Below are positions 46,677 through 55,765 of a DNA stretch of 64,000 bases, piece after piece. A program made the position numbers and the translations under genes. The notes beneath the pieces were generated by a model. The model was not told the origin of the DNA and made no database searches. It saw only the letters and a list, made by a program, of their open reading frames with translations. How positions within the stretch are numbered: the stretch's first letter is position 1; every line of letters starts with the position of its first letter. This DNA is from JBGPTK01 sp963797765 (GTDB lineage Bacteria > Acidobacteriota > Terriglobia > Acidiferrales > UBA7541). The stretch lies in the NCBI GenBank assembly GCA_963797765.1, contig CAWCQU010000003.1, positions 1,860,001-1,924,000 of the forward strand. Direction: 5' to 3'.

Positions 46677-47534
46677 TTAAATCGTTCCTGGCCCCGGCTT
46701 CTGCGCAGTTTTACTTTTTGCCAACAAATCGCGTACCGCCCGCGGTGGCGTAAAAACTTCAGGATTCACGTCATTAAACGTCACCGATGTATAGGTCAGG
46801 ACGTTCACCACGGACCAATCGCCGCCATCCTTCGACCGTATCTTGGTCACCTGTTTCATGGACACCAGCACCCCATCGACCTTCCGGTAATCCGAGAAAA
46901 TCTCGTGCGTCAGGCCCGACCCGCCTCGCCAGGAGGAATCGAATTCGTATCCGGCCAGCAACCCGGTCTGCCGGTCATAAAATTGATCGTTGGGCCTATT
47001 CCAATTGTTGATTCCGTGCAGGTGGTAACAGGCTTGACCTTCGAAATCTGCCTCGCCAACCGTTTCCATCGACTTGAACCAGGTGAGCTCGTTGATCGGA
47101 TAATAAAAGTCCGCATCGCGTTTCACGGATTCACGTTCATCGCCGGTCACGATCTGCGGCCCGTCATTCGGATCAAGACTCCACGCATTTTCTCCGTCGA
47201 ATCCGCTGAGCGATTCGCCGGCATTATTCGGCAGCGTAAATTTATCCGTGCGGTGGAACGGCGCGGCGGCATAGAAGACGAACGGCAGGCTGAATACTCC
47301 CTTCTCCCGGTGAATCTCGATCGCGCCGCGCATCGTGCAGGAAGTATGGCGCAGCATCGCTGAGTGTCCGCCCAGCGCCTCGTCATATCTGGCTACAACT
47401 TCTTTGGCGGTTGGCAGAGTCGATGCCGTCGCTCCAGCGGCGAGAGAATTGATCTTCGCGGCGGAAAGACTGATTCCGGCGATGCAACAAATTGCCAATG
47501 GCATCATCTTTCGGAACAAACCTGCTTTTTGCAT
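46677..47534 (-). CDS. Exported protein of unknown function (285 aa), possible outer-membrane lipoprotein-sorting-like fold
   Basis: A signal peptide (MQKAGLFRKMMPLAICCIAGISLSAAK) precedes a helix 'TAKEVVARYDEALGGHSAMLRHTSCTMRGAIEIH' and beta-rich sequence ('GFDGENAWSLDPNDGPQIVTGDE', 'VSMKQVTKIRS', 'LTYTSVTFNDVNPEVFTPP'). The pattern of an initial helix with repeated Thr/Gly strands and the ending 'FTPP' resembles the LolA-like/outer-membrane-lipoprotein-sorting fold, but no assignment is firm. ATG 47534 has GAGGAGGG upstream. It starts 13 bases after the ADOP permease gene and is likely cotranscribed. Confidence 0.65.
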   Translation of the reverse strand: MQKAGLFRKMMPLAICCIAGISLSAAKINSLAAGATASTLPTAKEVVARYDEALGGHSAMLRHTSCTMRGAIEIHREKGVFSLPFVFYAAAPFHRTDKFTLPNNAGESLSGFDGENAWSLDPNDGPQIVTGDERESVKRDADFYYPINELTWFKSMETVGEADFEGQACYHLHGINNWNRPNDQFYDRQTGLLAGYEFDSSWRGGSGLTHEIFSDYRKVDGVLVSMKQVTKIRSKDGGDWSVVNVLTYTSVTFNDVNPEVFTPPRAVRDLLAKSKTAQKPGPGTI

Positions 47535-47547
47535 AGACGTTCCCTCC

Positions 47548-50016
47548 TCACTCATAATGAAGCGCAACGATCGGATCCACCTTGGTGGCCCGGCGCGCTG
47601 GAATCCAGCAGGCCGCCAGCGCCACCGCTGCCAGCACCGCCGGCACTCCAATAAAAGTAACCGGGTCCGTAGGCGTCACGCCAAACAGCAAACTCGCAAT
47701 CAATCGCGTCATGCCCAGAGCTCCCACCAGTCCAATCAACACTCCGATCCCGGTCAGTATCAGCCCTGGCCGCAGCGCCAGCAGCAAAATGTCCCGTGGC
47801 TGCGCTCCCAGCGCCATGCGGATTCCAATTTCCTGCGTTCGCTGCGTCACCGCATAGGCCATCACGCCGTATACCCCCAGTGCCGCCAGCAGCAGCGCCA
47901 CCACCGCGAACAGCGCCATCAATTCCAGCACAAATTTCCGCCGCGCCATCGACGCCGACATCAATTCTTCCATCGTCCGCACGCCGAAAACCGGCAGTTC
48001 CGGATTCACCGCGTGCACCTGCTGCGTCACCGCCTCCTTCAACATTTCCGGAGCTGCCGAAGTCCGCAGATAAATTGCCAGCGCATATCCCGGGCCCTGA
48101 TACATGGATAGATAAATATGGGGCGCCACCGGAGCATCCAGCCCGTCGTCGTGTAAATCGCCCACCACTCCGACAATCGTCAAATCCGGGCCGTTGCCGT
48201 TGACGAAGCGCACCCTCCGCCCCACCGCCTCTCGCGCAGCCGAGTAGCGCTTTACGAACGTTTCGTTTACCACCATCACTGGTTGGGACCCCACCGAATC
48301 GCTGTCGGTAAAGAATCGGCCCGCCACAAGCGGCGCCTTCACCGTATCCAGATATCGCGGCGTCACCGACGCAAATTCAGCCTGCAGTCGCGCTCCTCCC
48401 GCATTGGGATCATCGGAAAAATAAATCGGAAACGAGTTCCTCACGTTTACGAACGGAATGCTGTTCCCACTCCCAATAGCCGCTTCCTCCACTCCCGGCA
48501 GGGCGCTCACCCGCCGCAGCACTTCGCGCACGAATGCGCTGCGGTCCGCCGGCTTCAAATATGGATTCATCGCCGGATTATTGGGCACCGGAATCCAGAT
48601 CTGCGCCACCACCAGATTTTTCGGTTCGAAGCCCGGCCGCACCTGCAGCGTGTCCCAGAAGCTTCGCACCAGCAATCCCGCCGCGATCAGCAGCATCAGT
48701 GACAGCGCAATCTCCGCCGTCACCAGCGCGCTGCGGAATCGGTTTTGATGCGCGCCCCCGCCACCCGTGCGGTTTCCCAGCTTCAAATCCTGATTCGGAT
48801 CGGCATCTGCCGCATGCAGTGCCGGAAGCAGCCCGAATACAATTCCCGTCACCAGGGAAAGCAGAAACGCAAATCCCACCACTCGCAAGTCAAAATGCAC
48901 TTCATTCAATCGCGGCAAATCCGTCGGCATCAAGGCAACCAGCGAATCCCCCAGCACAAAAAGCACCGCCAGCGCCGTCGCCCCTCCCGCGACGGCCAGC
49001 AGCAAGCTTTCCGTCAGCAGTTGACGCACGATGCGTCCCCTGGCCGCGCCCAGCGCGCGCCGGACCGCCAACTCGCGAATGCGTCCCGAGGATCGCGCCA
49101 GCAAAAGGCTGGCGATATTCACGCAGGCAATCAACAGCACGAATCCTACAGCCGTCAGCAGTACCAGCAGCGTGGTGCGCACTTTCCCTGTCAAATTTTC
49201 CTGCACCGGCTCCAGCCGCAGCGACCAGCGCGACACCGCTGGATAGTCATTCGGGTAGGCTTCCCGCAAGTGCGCTGCAAATGCATCTACCTGCGCCTGG
49301 GCTTGCGCCACGCTCATCCCCGCTTTGAGCCTGCCAATCGCGCCCGGCAAAAAATTCTGAGAACGCTTCGGCGGAGTGGGAAACGGGTTCGCGCTGTAAC
49401 CGCAAGCTGCGTAGATATCCACGTTTCCTTGCACCGTCTCGCCGGGATGCTCGAAGCCAGCCGGCATCACGCCCACCACCGTGTATAAATCCGTATCGAT
49501 CCGGATTTTCTTCCCCAGAATATTCGGATCTTTTCCGAATTGCCGCTTCCACAACCCATCGCTGATCAGCGCCGCGTCGGAAAAGCCGGGCGTCGCGTCC
49601 TCCGGCCCATACACCCGTCCGAGTTGCGGCTTCGCGCCCAGCAGATGAAAATAACTCGGGCTCGTCACCATCAATTCAATCCGCTCGGGATGATCTCCGC
49701 CCGTCAGCGCGGCGCTCACCGGCCAAATCACCGTCAACCCGTCAAACACGCCAGACCGATCCCTTAAATCCTCCATTTCCGGCACCGACATGCCCACGTT
49801 TTTCAGGTTCGTGCCGCCCAAATCGTCAAAAATTCGCACCAGTTGCTCGGGATGTGTGAAAGGAAGCGGGCGCAACAGCACGGCGTTCACAAACGTGAAA
49901 ATCGCCACGTTGGCGCCGATGCCCAGGGCCAAAGTCAGAATGGCGATGGCCGTAAATCCCGGCGACCGCAGCAGCATCCGCACGCCATACCGTATGTCCT
50001 GCTTCAACGTCTCCAT
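47548..50016 (-). CDS. ADOP-family FtsX-like ABC permease
   Basis: An 822-aa membrane protein of the 'acidobacterial duplicated orphan permease' type. Start 'LKQDIRYGVRMLLRSPGFTAIAILTLALGIGANVAIF' is its hallmark. Two MacB-like periplasmic domains alternate with two FtsX permease blocks (about residues 270-440 and 700-820), i.e. the core is duplicated within one chain. No ATPase gene is next to it, which is normal for this family. It is expected to move or act on an envelope substrate, unknown. ATG 50016 with GGAGGTG upstream. Confidence 0.93.
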   Translation of the reverse strand: METLKQDIRYGVRMLLRSPGFTAIAILTLALGIGANVAIFTFVNAVLLRPLPFTHPEQLVRIFDDLGGTNLKNVGMSVPEMEDLRDRSGVFDGLTVIWPVSAALTGGDHPERIELMVTSPSYFHLLGAKPQLGRVYGPEDATPGFSDAALISDGLWKRQFGKDPNILGKKIRIDTDLYTVVGVMPAGFEHPGETVQGNVDIYAACGYSANPFPTPPKRSQNFLPGAIGRLKAGMSVAQAQAQVDAFAAHLREAYPNDYPAVSRWSLRLEPVQENLTGKVRTTLLVLLTAVGFVLLIACVNIASLLLARSSGRIRELAVRRALGAARGRIVRQLLTESLLLAVAGGATALAVLFVLGDSLVALMPTDLPRLNEVHFDLRVVGFAFLLSLVTGIVFGLLPALHAADADPNQDLKLGNRTGGGGAHQNRFRSALVTAEIALSLMLLIAAGLLVRSFWDTLQVRPGFEPKNLVVAQIWIPVPNNPAMNPYLKPADRSAFVREVLRRVSALPGVEEAAIGSGNSIPFVNVRNSFPIYFSDDPNAGGARLQAEFASVTPRYLDTVKAPLVAGRFFTDSDSVGSQPVMVVNETFVKRYSAAREAVGRRVRFVNGNGPDLTIVGVVGDLHDDGLDAPVAPHIYLSMYQGPGYALAIYLRTSAAPEMLKEAVTQQVHAVNPELPVFGVRTMEELMSASMARRKFVLELMALFAVVALLLAALGVYGVMAYAVTQRTQEIGIRMALGAQPRDILLLALRPGLILTGIGVLIGLVGALGMTRLIASLLFGVTPTDPVTFIGVPAVLAAVALAACWIPARRATKVDPIVALHYE

Positions 50017-50210
50017 TGGCACACACCTCCGGGAATCACCGGGAATCCTGCAAACTGGATTCCCTCTTCAGTTCCAATAGATGTGATTCACGTAGAAGGA
50101 GTTAAATAGGTTTTTGATTCCTGCGCCTCGATTTTTCTGCCCGGATATGGGACGGCTATGTCGAGGAACCGGACATCCTTCTTCTTCTATCGAACGCAGG
50201 TTATCTGGCC

Positions 50211-51113
50211 TTACCGTAGCGCTATCCAAGTAAAGTCATCGGCCTGGATTTCATCAAGTCCCACCGTCGCGCGAACAATGCGGTCGTTCTGGATCGCCAT
50301 TAACCGCGACTGGTTCATCGGATCATTCGACGGCACCCGCACCGGATGCTCCACGTGATATTGCACCGCAACATACCGAAGAATCTTGAGCTTGACGTTC
50401 GCCAGCCGCAGTCGGAAATCGATATCCGTATCTTCCCAGCCCGCTCCGGTAAATTCGGCGTTAAATCCGTTGATGGCGAGTAAATCCCGCTTCCATGCCG
50501 AAAAATTGCATCCCAGAATTCCCCGGTCGGGCGCCTGATACGCGACCGGCAGCGCCAATCCATTTTCAATGTGCTGTGCGCGGCCTCGAATCCACAATCC
50601 CACCAAACGCAGCGCGCCCAGCCCCAACCCACCGGTCCATATTTTCTCGGCCGGTGGCACCGTGTCCCGCCGCACGTACACTCTTCGCCCGGAAATCGCA
50701 GTCCCCGGCATCAGGTACCGCAAGTGGTCCCGCACAAAATCCTTGTGCGGCAGGCAATCCATATCGATAAAAACAATACGGTCGCAACTGCTTACGTGGA
50801 TGGCTCGATTCAAAATGCGCGTCTTGCGGAATCCAATATCCTCGTGCCGCACGTGCTGTATCGGACGCGCGAACCGCGTCGCCCAGCGTTCCAGCACCGG
50901 TCCATAATCTTCCCGCGAACCATCGTCCGCAATAATCACTTCAAAATCCCGAAATGATTGCCGCGCCAGCGCCGCAACATTCCGTTCCACAATATCCGCG
51001 TCGTTATAGCAAGCAATCACCACCGACGCGAGTCCGGCCGCGCGCGCTTCCGCTCCGTGCTTTTCGTCCGCGGTATTCGCATTCACCTTCATCTCACCGG
51101 ACGGAATCACCAT
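50211..51113 (-). CDS. Family 2 glycosyltransferase with galactosyltransferase-type C-domain
   Basis: A 300-aa GT-A enzyme. 'ASVVIACYNDADIVERNVAALARQSFRDFEVIIADDGSRED' is the nucleotide-sugar fold, 'IVFIDMDCLPHKDF' the DxD metal site, and GCNFSAWKRDLLAINGFNAEFTGAGWEDTDIDFRL matches the C-terminal domain of the chondroitin-synthase / beta-1,4-galactosyltransferase type. Acceptor unknown. The ATG 51113 overlaps the end of the kinase stub, leaving no good ribosome site; ATG 51092 is an alternative. Confidence 0.85.
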   Translation of the reverse strand: MVIPSGEMKVNANTADEKHGAEARAAGLASVVIACYNDADIVERNVAALARQSFRDFEVIIADDGSREDYGPVLERWATRFARPIQHVRHEDIGFRKTRILNRAIHVSSCDRIVFIDMDCLPHKDFVRDHLRYLMPGTAISGRRVYVRRDTVPPAEKIWTGGLGLGALRLVGLWIRGRAQHIENGLALPVAYQAPDRGILGCNFSAWKRDLLAINGFNAEFTGAGWEDTDIDFRLRLANVKLKILRYVAVQYHVEHPVRVPSNDPMNQSRLMAIQNDRIVRATVGLDEIQADDFTWIALR

Positions 51114-51202
51114 AGCCCGCGATAAACCTCTCCCACTCCGCCCGCACCGAGCGGCGGCACAATTTCGTATGGCCCGAGTTTGGTTCCGGCGGCAAGAGTC
51201 AT
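51107..51202 (-). pseudogene. Stub of a Ser/Thr kinase gene (N-terminal 31 residues)
   Basis: The minus strand between the kinase stop and the glycosyltransferase start reads MTLAAGTKLGPYEIVPPLGAGGVGEVYRGLW and stops. This matches the first 28 residues of the neighbouring kinase (GTKLGPYEIVSPLGAGGMGEVYRA) but not its DNA exactly. Its ATG overlaps the preceding stop codon. It looks like the start of a lost second kinase gene, with the rest deleted or replaced. Confidence 0.75.
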
Positions 51203-53848
51203 GGCTGTTTCAGCTTTGGTTCCCAGTTTGTGAGCACCGTGATCGATTGCGACGCGGTGGGATCGGCGGCGGTGATCACCAGAAAGCGATTTCCATCGGG
51301 CGTCACATCAAAAAACGGAGCTTCGAAGCTGGGCACGGTCAATTGGAATAGCGGATGGATCGCTTTCACTTGCACGGACCTTTCACTCACGGTCAGATCT
51401 GCTTCCATCAACCGATTGCCCATCGTCAGGAAATAAATATGATTTTTAGTGTCCCAACGGGTCAGCCAACCTCCATTCTGCGAAATTTGAAATTTCCCTC
51501 CAGGGCCAGGAAATGGCACCACGTACGCCTCGGGCCGGCCCGATTCATAGGAAAAATAGGCGAGCCAGCGCCCGTCCGGTGAAAAATTCCCGTCGAACTG
51601 ATCCGCTGCTACCGGCGCGGCTTGAAATGGTTTCCGTTCACCGGACAGCGGCAAACTCCAATTCTGCCAGAATGAAGTTTTCAAACTGTGCTGATCAAAA
51701 CAGAGATAGCGGCCATCGGGAGACCAATCCACAGCCGCTGCATTATTCGCATCCTCGCTCATTCGGTAGAGCACTTCTTCGGAGCCGGAGCCATCGGCGG
51801 GCTTGCGGCAGAGAGCAGGTTTTCCCTCCGGATGGCAGGAATAACCAATATACTTCCCGTCTGGCGACCATACGGACCAGGCCTTGTTCCCCGAACCGAA
51901 GGTCAGCCGCGTCCCAACCCCGCCAGACGCCGGAAATACCCATAGATCTGATGTCCGGGAATTTAAGTCTCCGTTGTTTGCCAGCACGCGCGAGCCATCC
52001 GGGGAAATTTTCGCCGAATAGTAAAGTCCCGCCTCGCCAATCGTCCCGATCGGATTGCCGGAGCGGTCAAACCATTCCATCCGGCCCTCCGCCGAGCCGC
52101 CCTGATAAGCAAGAACGCCATTGCTGGACACCGAAAACGAGGCCGATTCCGCCAGGGTGATGGCGCTGCCGGAGAGCTTGCCGCTTCCTGGATCGAACTC
52201 TTGAGCAAAAACTCGCCTCCCACTTCCCACAAACAACAAATACCCGGAGGCATATTCGGGAGAATCCGCATCTTTCAACACGAACTTCTTGTCAGTCGAA
52301 TCCAGCGAGCCAGCCCAGATAGTATGGATATGCTCTTTATCCGAGGTCGCGAAAAGAAAATGCTTTCCATCCGGAAGGAACGCGGGCGATTCGTAGCTAA
52401 AATCGCCTTCTTCGAAGCTGGTGACGGGACGGGGAGTTCCGCCGGACGCGGGTATTTGGTTAAACGGCCCGTGGCAATGCGGAGTGAACAGGATTGTCCC
52501 GCCCTTTCCCCAGGCGCCTTCGGAATTGGTGCAAGTTGTGTCGCTCAGAGTCTGAATGGTTCCGTTATCCAGCTCCACCGTTTTTAATTTCCCGCTGGCG
52601 AAAAATCCCAGCGAACGGCTATCGAATGACCAGAAGGGCGCCGCCGCGTCTTCCGTTCCCGCGATGGGTGAAGATTCACTGGAGCCAAGCGGCCGGACCC
52701 AAAGCTTGGTCACGCCATTCAGGTCGGTAGCGGAAAAAGCCAGCCGCGAGCCGTCCGGCGATACAACCACGGGGCCGGCGCTGAATCCGAAACTGCGAAA
52801 ACTTGTGCCAGCCGGCGGCGGAATATAAGCCAGCACCGGCAAACCTTCTTGGACTGTCTTGTGCAGTTCGCTCCAGATCAAAAACCCGATATCAAAAACG
52901 GAGAGAGTAAGAAACAGCAGCCACGCAATGCCCTCGCTGATCCCAAATCGTTGGAAAATGGAGGGCTTCGATTTCTCCGCGGCGCCCGCGCCGGCCATCG
53001 ATTCTTCGACCGCAATTCGCACGTCGCCCATCGCTTGGAATCGTTGCTTGGGATCCTTCCTCAAGCACCGTTCCAGCAGATCGCGCACCCGGTCCGGAGT
53101 CGCTTCGGGAAGCTCCGTCCAATCCGGCTCGCCCCGCACCACCGCCGCCAAAATATCCGTGGTCGTTTCCCCCGTGAACGACTGCGTTCCGCTCAGCATT
53201 TCAAACAGCACGCATCCGAAAGCCCAAATGTCCGCTCGCCGGTCCGCGCTCTTCCCTTTCGCTTGTTCCGGAGACATGTACGCGGCCGTCCCCAGAATCA
53301 TCCCTGCCTCGGTCCCCATACGGCTGATCGTGGGCGAGCTCAGATAGATCCGCATCAGGCGTTTCGCTCTGCAATGCCTTCGCCAAACCAAAATCAAGAA
53401 TCTTGACGGCATCCTCTTTCGCCAGCTTGATGTTGGCAGGCTTCAGATCGCGGTGAATGATCCCGCGCTCGTGCGCGTATTCCACCGCCTCGGCAATTTG
53501 TTTCGCAATCGGCAGCGCCTCTTCCACGGGAATCGCACCCGACTGAATGCGATCAGCCAAAGTCGGGCCCTCTACCAACTCCATCACCAGCGCATGCACA
53601 TCGCCCGAATCTTCGAAGCCATAAATCGCCGCAATATTCGGATGATTTAGCGATGCCAGCACCTGCGCCTCGCGCCGCATCCGCCCCATCCGCTCCGCAT
53701 CGCGAGCCATTGCTTCCGGCAAAACCTTCAGCGCCACTTCGCGCCCCAGTTTCGTATCCTTCGCGCGATACACCTCTCCCATCCCGCCCGCGCCCAGCGG
53801 CGACACAATTTCGTACGGACCGAGTTTTGTTCCCGCTGCGAGGGTCAC
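51199..53848 (-). CDS. Serine/threonine protein kinase with PD40 propeller, frameshifted
   Basis: A kinase of about 880 aa read in two pieces. The kinase domain (about 12-275) shows GAGGMGEVY, VALKV, HRDLKPAN, DFGLAKAL, then after the shift GTAAYMSPEQAKGKSADRRADIWAFG. A TM helix (IAWLLFLTLSVFDIGFLIW) leads to PD40 repeats (SPDGSRLAFSA, SPDGRYLCFD, SPDGRWLAYFS). The frame breaks near 53341 inside the activation segment (DADLS..SSPTIS); one base too many explains it. Start GTG 53848, promoter at 53945-53973. Kinase 1 at 388-3243 is a paralog of the same architecture. Confidence 0.85.
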
Positions 53849-53944
53849 TTCGCACCGCCCGCGCGAACAAAAATATCCGCAAAAGCAGAATGCAATTCAT
53901 CGAACTTGGAAGCGAATTGTGCGGAGAAAATCAAAGGAGCCGCC

Positions 53945-53973
53945 ATCTTAGGGCGGCAATGCGGCCAAGTCAA
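53945..53973 (-). promoter_or_regulatory. Promoter/palindrome ahead of the kinase gene (shared type)
   Basis: Minus strand TTGACT (53968-53973), 17-base spacer, TAAGAT (53945-53950). The -10 lies within an inverted repeat GCCGCC-CTAAGAT-GGCGGC. The same TTGACTTGG…CCTAAGATG arrangement occurs before both STAS modules. Confidence 0.7.
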
Positions 53974-54022
53974 CGCGGGTGATCGAAGGAGAATTCTGAA
54001 ATTTTCAAACGCAATTCGCGGA

Positions 54023-54406
54023 CTACTCGTCGTAAATTTCCGGCCACTTTGCCGGACTTTCGGGAACAAAATCGTTCGAAGCGTCGGCCGGCGTTCCATG
54101 CAGAGAAATCACCTTATGCAGCCGCGTCAGCATCAGCACTTTTTCCACCATTCCGCCCGGCACCGCAGCCAATCGCAATCCGCCCCCGGCTTTTCGAAGC
54201 CGCGAATGCGCCTTTACGATCATTCCAATCACGGGGCTATCGATATAACTCACGCGCGTGAAATCGAAAATCAGCCGCGTCTGGTTTCCCTTGATGTGCT
54301 CTTCCACCGCCGTTTCGATCCGCTCGCATTCCCGTCCCGCATGAATGCTCCCCGAAAATTCCACCACGTGAATTCCCGGCCGGATTTCTTTCTTCAAAAG
54401 ATCCAC
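54023..54406 (-). CDS. STAS-domain protein (anti-sigma-factor antagonist type), copy A
   Basis: A 127-aa single-domain protein. 'IHVVEFSGSIHAGRECERIETAVEEHI' and 'TRLIFDFTRVSYIDSPVIGMIVKAHSRLRKAGGGLRLAAV' match the STAS fold of SpoIIAA/RsbV-like regulators. The Ser in YIDSPVIG lies where a partner kinase phosphorylates the family. The start is GTG 54406 with AGGAG seven bases upstream. It follows the 95-aa protein gene by 17 bases and precedes the kinase promoter. No RsbW-type kinase is in the window. Confidence 0.85.
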   Translation of the reverse strand: MDLLKKEIRPGIHVVEFSGSIHAGRECERIETAVEEHIKGNQTRLIFDFTRVSYIDSPVIGMIVKAHSRLRKAGGGLRLAAVPGGMVEKVLMLTRLHKVISLHGTPADASNDFVPESPAKWPEIYDE

Positions 54407-54423
54407 GGTTTTACTCCTATCTC

Positions 54424-54711
54424 TTATTCAATGCCTTCGTAGGGAAATTGCCGGATCAGCCGGATGCAATCGGCCAGCGCGTTGGCCGCCGAATCTCCCC
54501 ATCCCGCCGGTAAAAAAGCGGCGGTGCCCTGATTCACCTGCTTATCCGTCTCGGCAAAAAATCGCATATGCTGTCCCGGAGGCGCCTGCGCAAATTCTTT
54601 CACGGTGATCCGGAATTCGATCTCGCGTCCCTGCTGGTGCTTCTTGATCGAGTAATACGAAAACTGAGTGTATTCCTCAATCTTTTCCGAATGCAGATCG
54701 CGCCACTCCAT
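54424..54711 (-). CDS. Unrecognised 95-aa protein of the STAS module, copy A
   Basis: Starts MEWRDLHSEKIEEYTQFSY and ends CIRLIRQFPYEGIE. About two thirds of residues are identical to copy B (55249-55536), with the block 'DKQVNQGTAAFLPAGWGDS' almost unchanged. One to two beta strands and an amphipathic helix are predicted by eye; there is no transmembrane segment or known motif. ATG 54711 with GGGAGG upstream. The tandem pairing with a STAS gene in both copies implies a joint role, perhaps as partner or target. Family not recognised. Confidence 0.75.
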   Translation of the reverse strand: MEWRDLHSEKIEEYTQFSYYSIKKHQQGREIEFRITVKEFAQAPPGQHMRFFAETDKQVNQGTAAFLPAGWGDSAANALADCIRLIRQFPYEGIE

Positions 54712-54805
54712 CGTTCCCTGCCTCCCATCTTTATCCGTTGTAGGGGCCGGCTTTCCCGCCCCGATGCTTTCTATCGGGGAGCCGCGCCCCTCCGCAGGCT
54801 CGCGC

Positions 54806-54835
54806 ATCTTAGGATGCGCCCAGATCCCAAGTCAA
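54806..54835 (-). promoter_or_regulatory. Promoter/palindrome of STAS module A
   Basis: Minus strand TTGACT (54830-54835), 18-base spacer, TAAGAT (54806-54811). The -10 sits inside GCGCATC-CTAA-GATGCGC, a perfect 7-bp inverted repeat. Confidence 0.7.
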
Positions 54836-54878
54836 TTCCAGCGCCGCTCGCGCGCGTTTTCAGCGCCCGCCCCGCTAT

Positions 54879-55238
54879 CTATTTCTTCCCGGCCTGCGCC
54901 AAACTATCCGCCGACGCTTCTTCCGCCGTGGGATGCAGCGGGATCACCTTGTGCAATTGCGTCAGGACCAGCGCGCGCTCCACCATTCCCTTGCCCACCG
55001 CGATTCGCAGCCGCCCGCCCGCTTTCTTCAATTGTGAATGCGCCCGCACAATCACTCCAATCACCGAACTATCGATGTGCGTCACGCGGGTCAAATCGAA
55101 AATCACGTTCAATTGTTTGTCGCGAACATGCTCCTCGATCAAGCGATCGATCTTCGCGCATTCTGGCCCCATGTGAATGCTTCCCTGAAATTCCACCACA
55201 TGAACGCCCGGATGCAACTCCTTCTTGGTCATATCCAT
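54879..55238 (-). CDS. STAS-domain protein, copy B
   Basis: A 119-aa paralog of copy A. 'VHVVEFQGSIHMGPECAKIDRLIEEHVRDKQLNVIFDLTRVTHIDSSVIGVIVRAHSQLKKAGGRLRIAV' carries the IDSSVIG phosphorylation site. ATG 55238 with AGGAG upstream; 10 bases after the 95-aa gene copy B. Divergence between copies suggests they respond to different inputs or partners. Confidence 0.85.
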   Translation of the reverse strand: MDMTKKELHPGVHVVEFQGSIHMGPECAKIDRLIEEHVRDKQLNVIFDLTRVTHIDSSVIGVIVRAHSQLKKAGGRLRIAVGKGMVERALVLTQLHKVIPLHPTAEEASADSLAQAGKK

Positions 55239-55248
55239 GGTTTCGCTC

Positions 55249-55536
55249 CTATTCCGATCCTTCGTAAGGAAACTGCCGGATCAGCCGGATGCAATCCACC
55301 AGCGCATGAGCGACGCAATCGCCCCAACCCGCCGGCAAAAATGCCGCTGTACCCTGATTCACTTGTTTATCCGCTTGCGCAAAAAAACGCAATCGTTGTC
55401 CCGCCGGAGGTGTGGAAAACTCCTTCACCGTAATCACAAACTCGATGTCCCGGTCCCCCTGCTTCTTCTTGAACGAGAAAGAATGATTCTGCGACAACTC
55501 CTCGTGCCGCTCCGCATGCACATCCTGCCACTCCAT
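55249..55536 (-). CDS. Unrecognised 95-aa protein of the STAS module, copy B
   Basis: Starts MEWQDVHAERHEELSQNHSF and ends CIRLIRQFPYEGSE. The middle 'KEFSTPPAGQRLRFFAQADKQVNQGTAAFLPAGWGD' is shared with copy A. ATG 55536 with GGAGG 10 bases upstream; the longer frame to 55701 runs through the promoter and is not used. First gene of module B. Confidence 0.75.
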   Translation of the reverse strand: MEWQDVHAERHEELSQNHSFSFKKKQGDRDIEFVITVKEFSTPPAGQRLRFFAQADKQVNQGTAAFLPAGWGDCVAHALVDCIRLIRQFPYEGSE

Positions 55537-55615
55537 CACGATCTGCCTCCGCCACGGCCTGCACGCCGGTCTCGTACATTCTTGAGCACGCTCGTTTTTG
55601 CTCGGTTTCGTGCGC

Positions 55616-55644
55616 ATCTTAGGACGCGCTCTCCCCCAAGTCAA
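55616..55644 (-). promoter_or_regulatory. Promoter/palindrome of STAS module B
   Basis: Minus strand TTGACT (55639-55644), 17-base spacer, TAAGAT (55616-55621). -10 inside GCGCGTC-CTAA-GATGCGC (one mismatch). Same type as before module A and the kinase. Confidence 0.7.
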
Positions 55645-55765
55645 CGCGTAGATCACAGGGTCCCACTTTGGTGTAACCCTTTTTCCGGAGTTCGAATCCA
55701 ACCTATTTGGTCATCGGAGCCTGCAGCCAGGCGATGCTGCTCCGGAGCTGCCCTACGCCCACTGG

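Noticed and set aside
54712..54807. Longer version of the 95-aa protein starting near 54807
   Set aside because: It would run through the promoter, and copy B shows that similarity begins at MEW; ATG 54711 has a good ribosome site.
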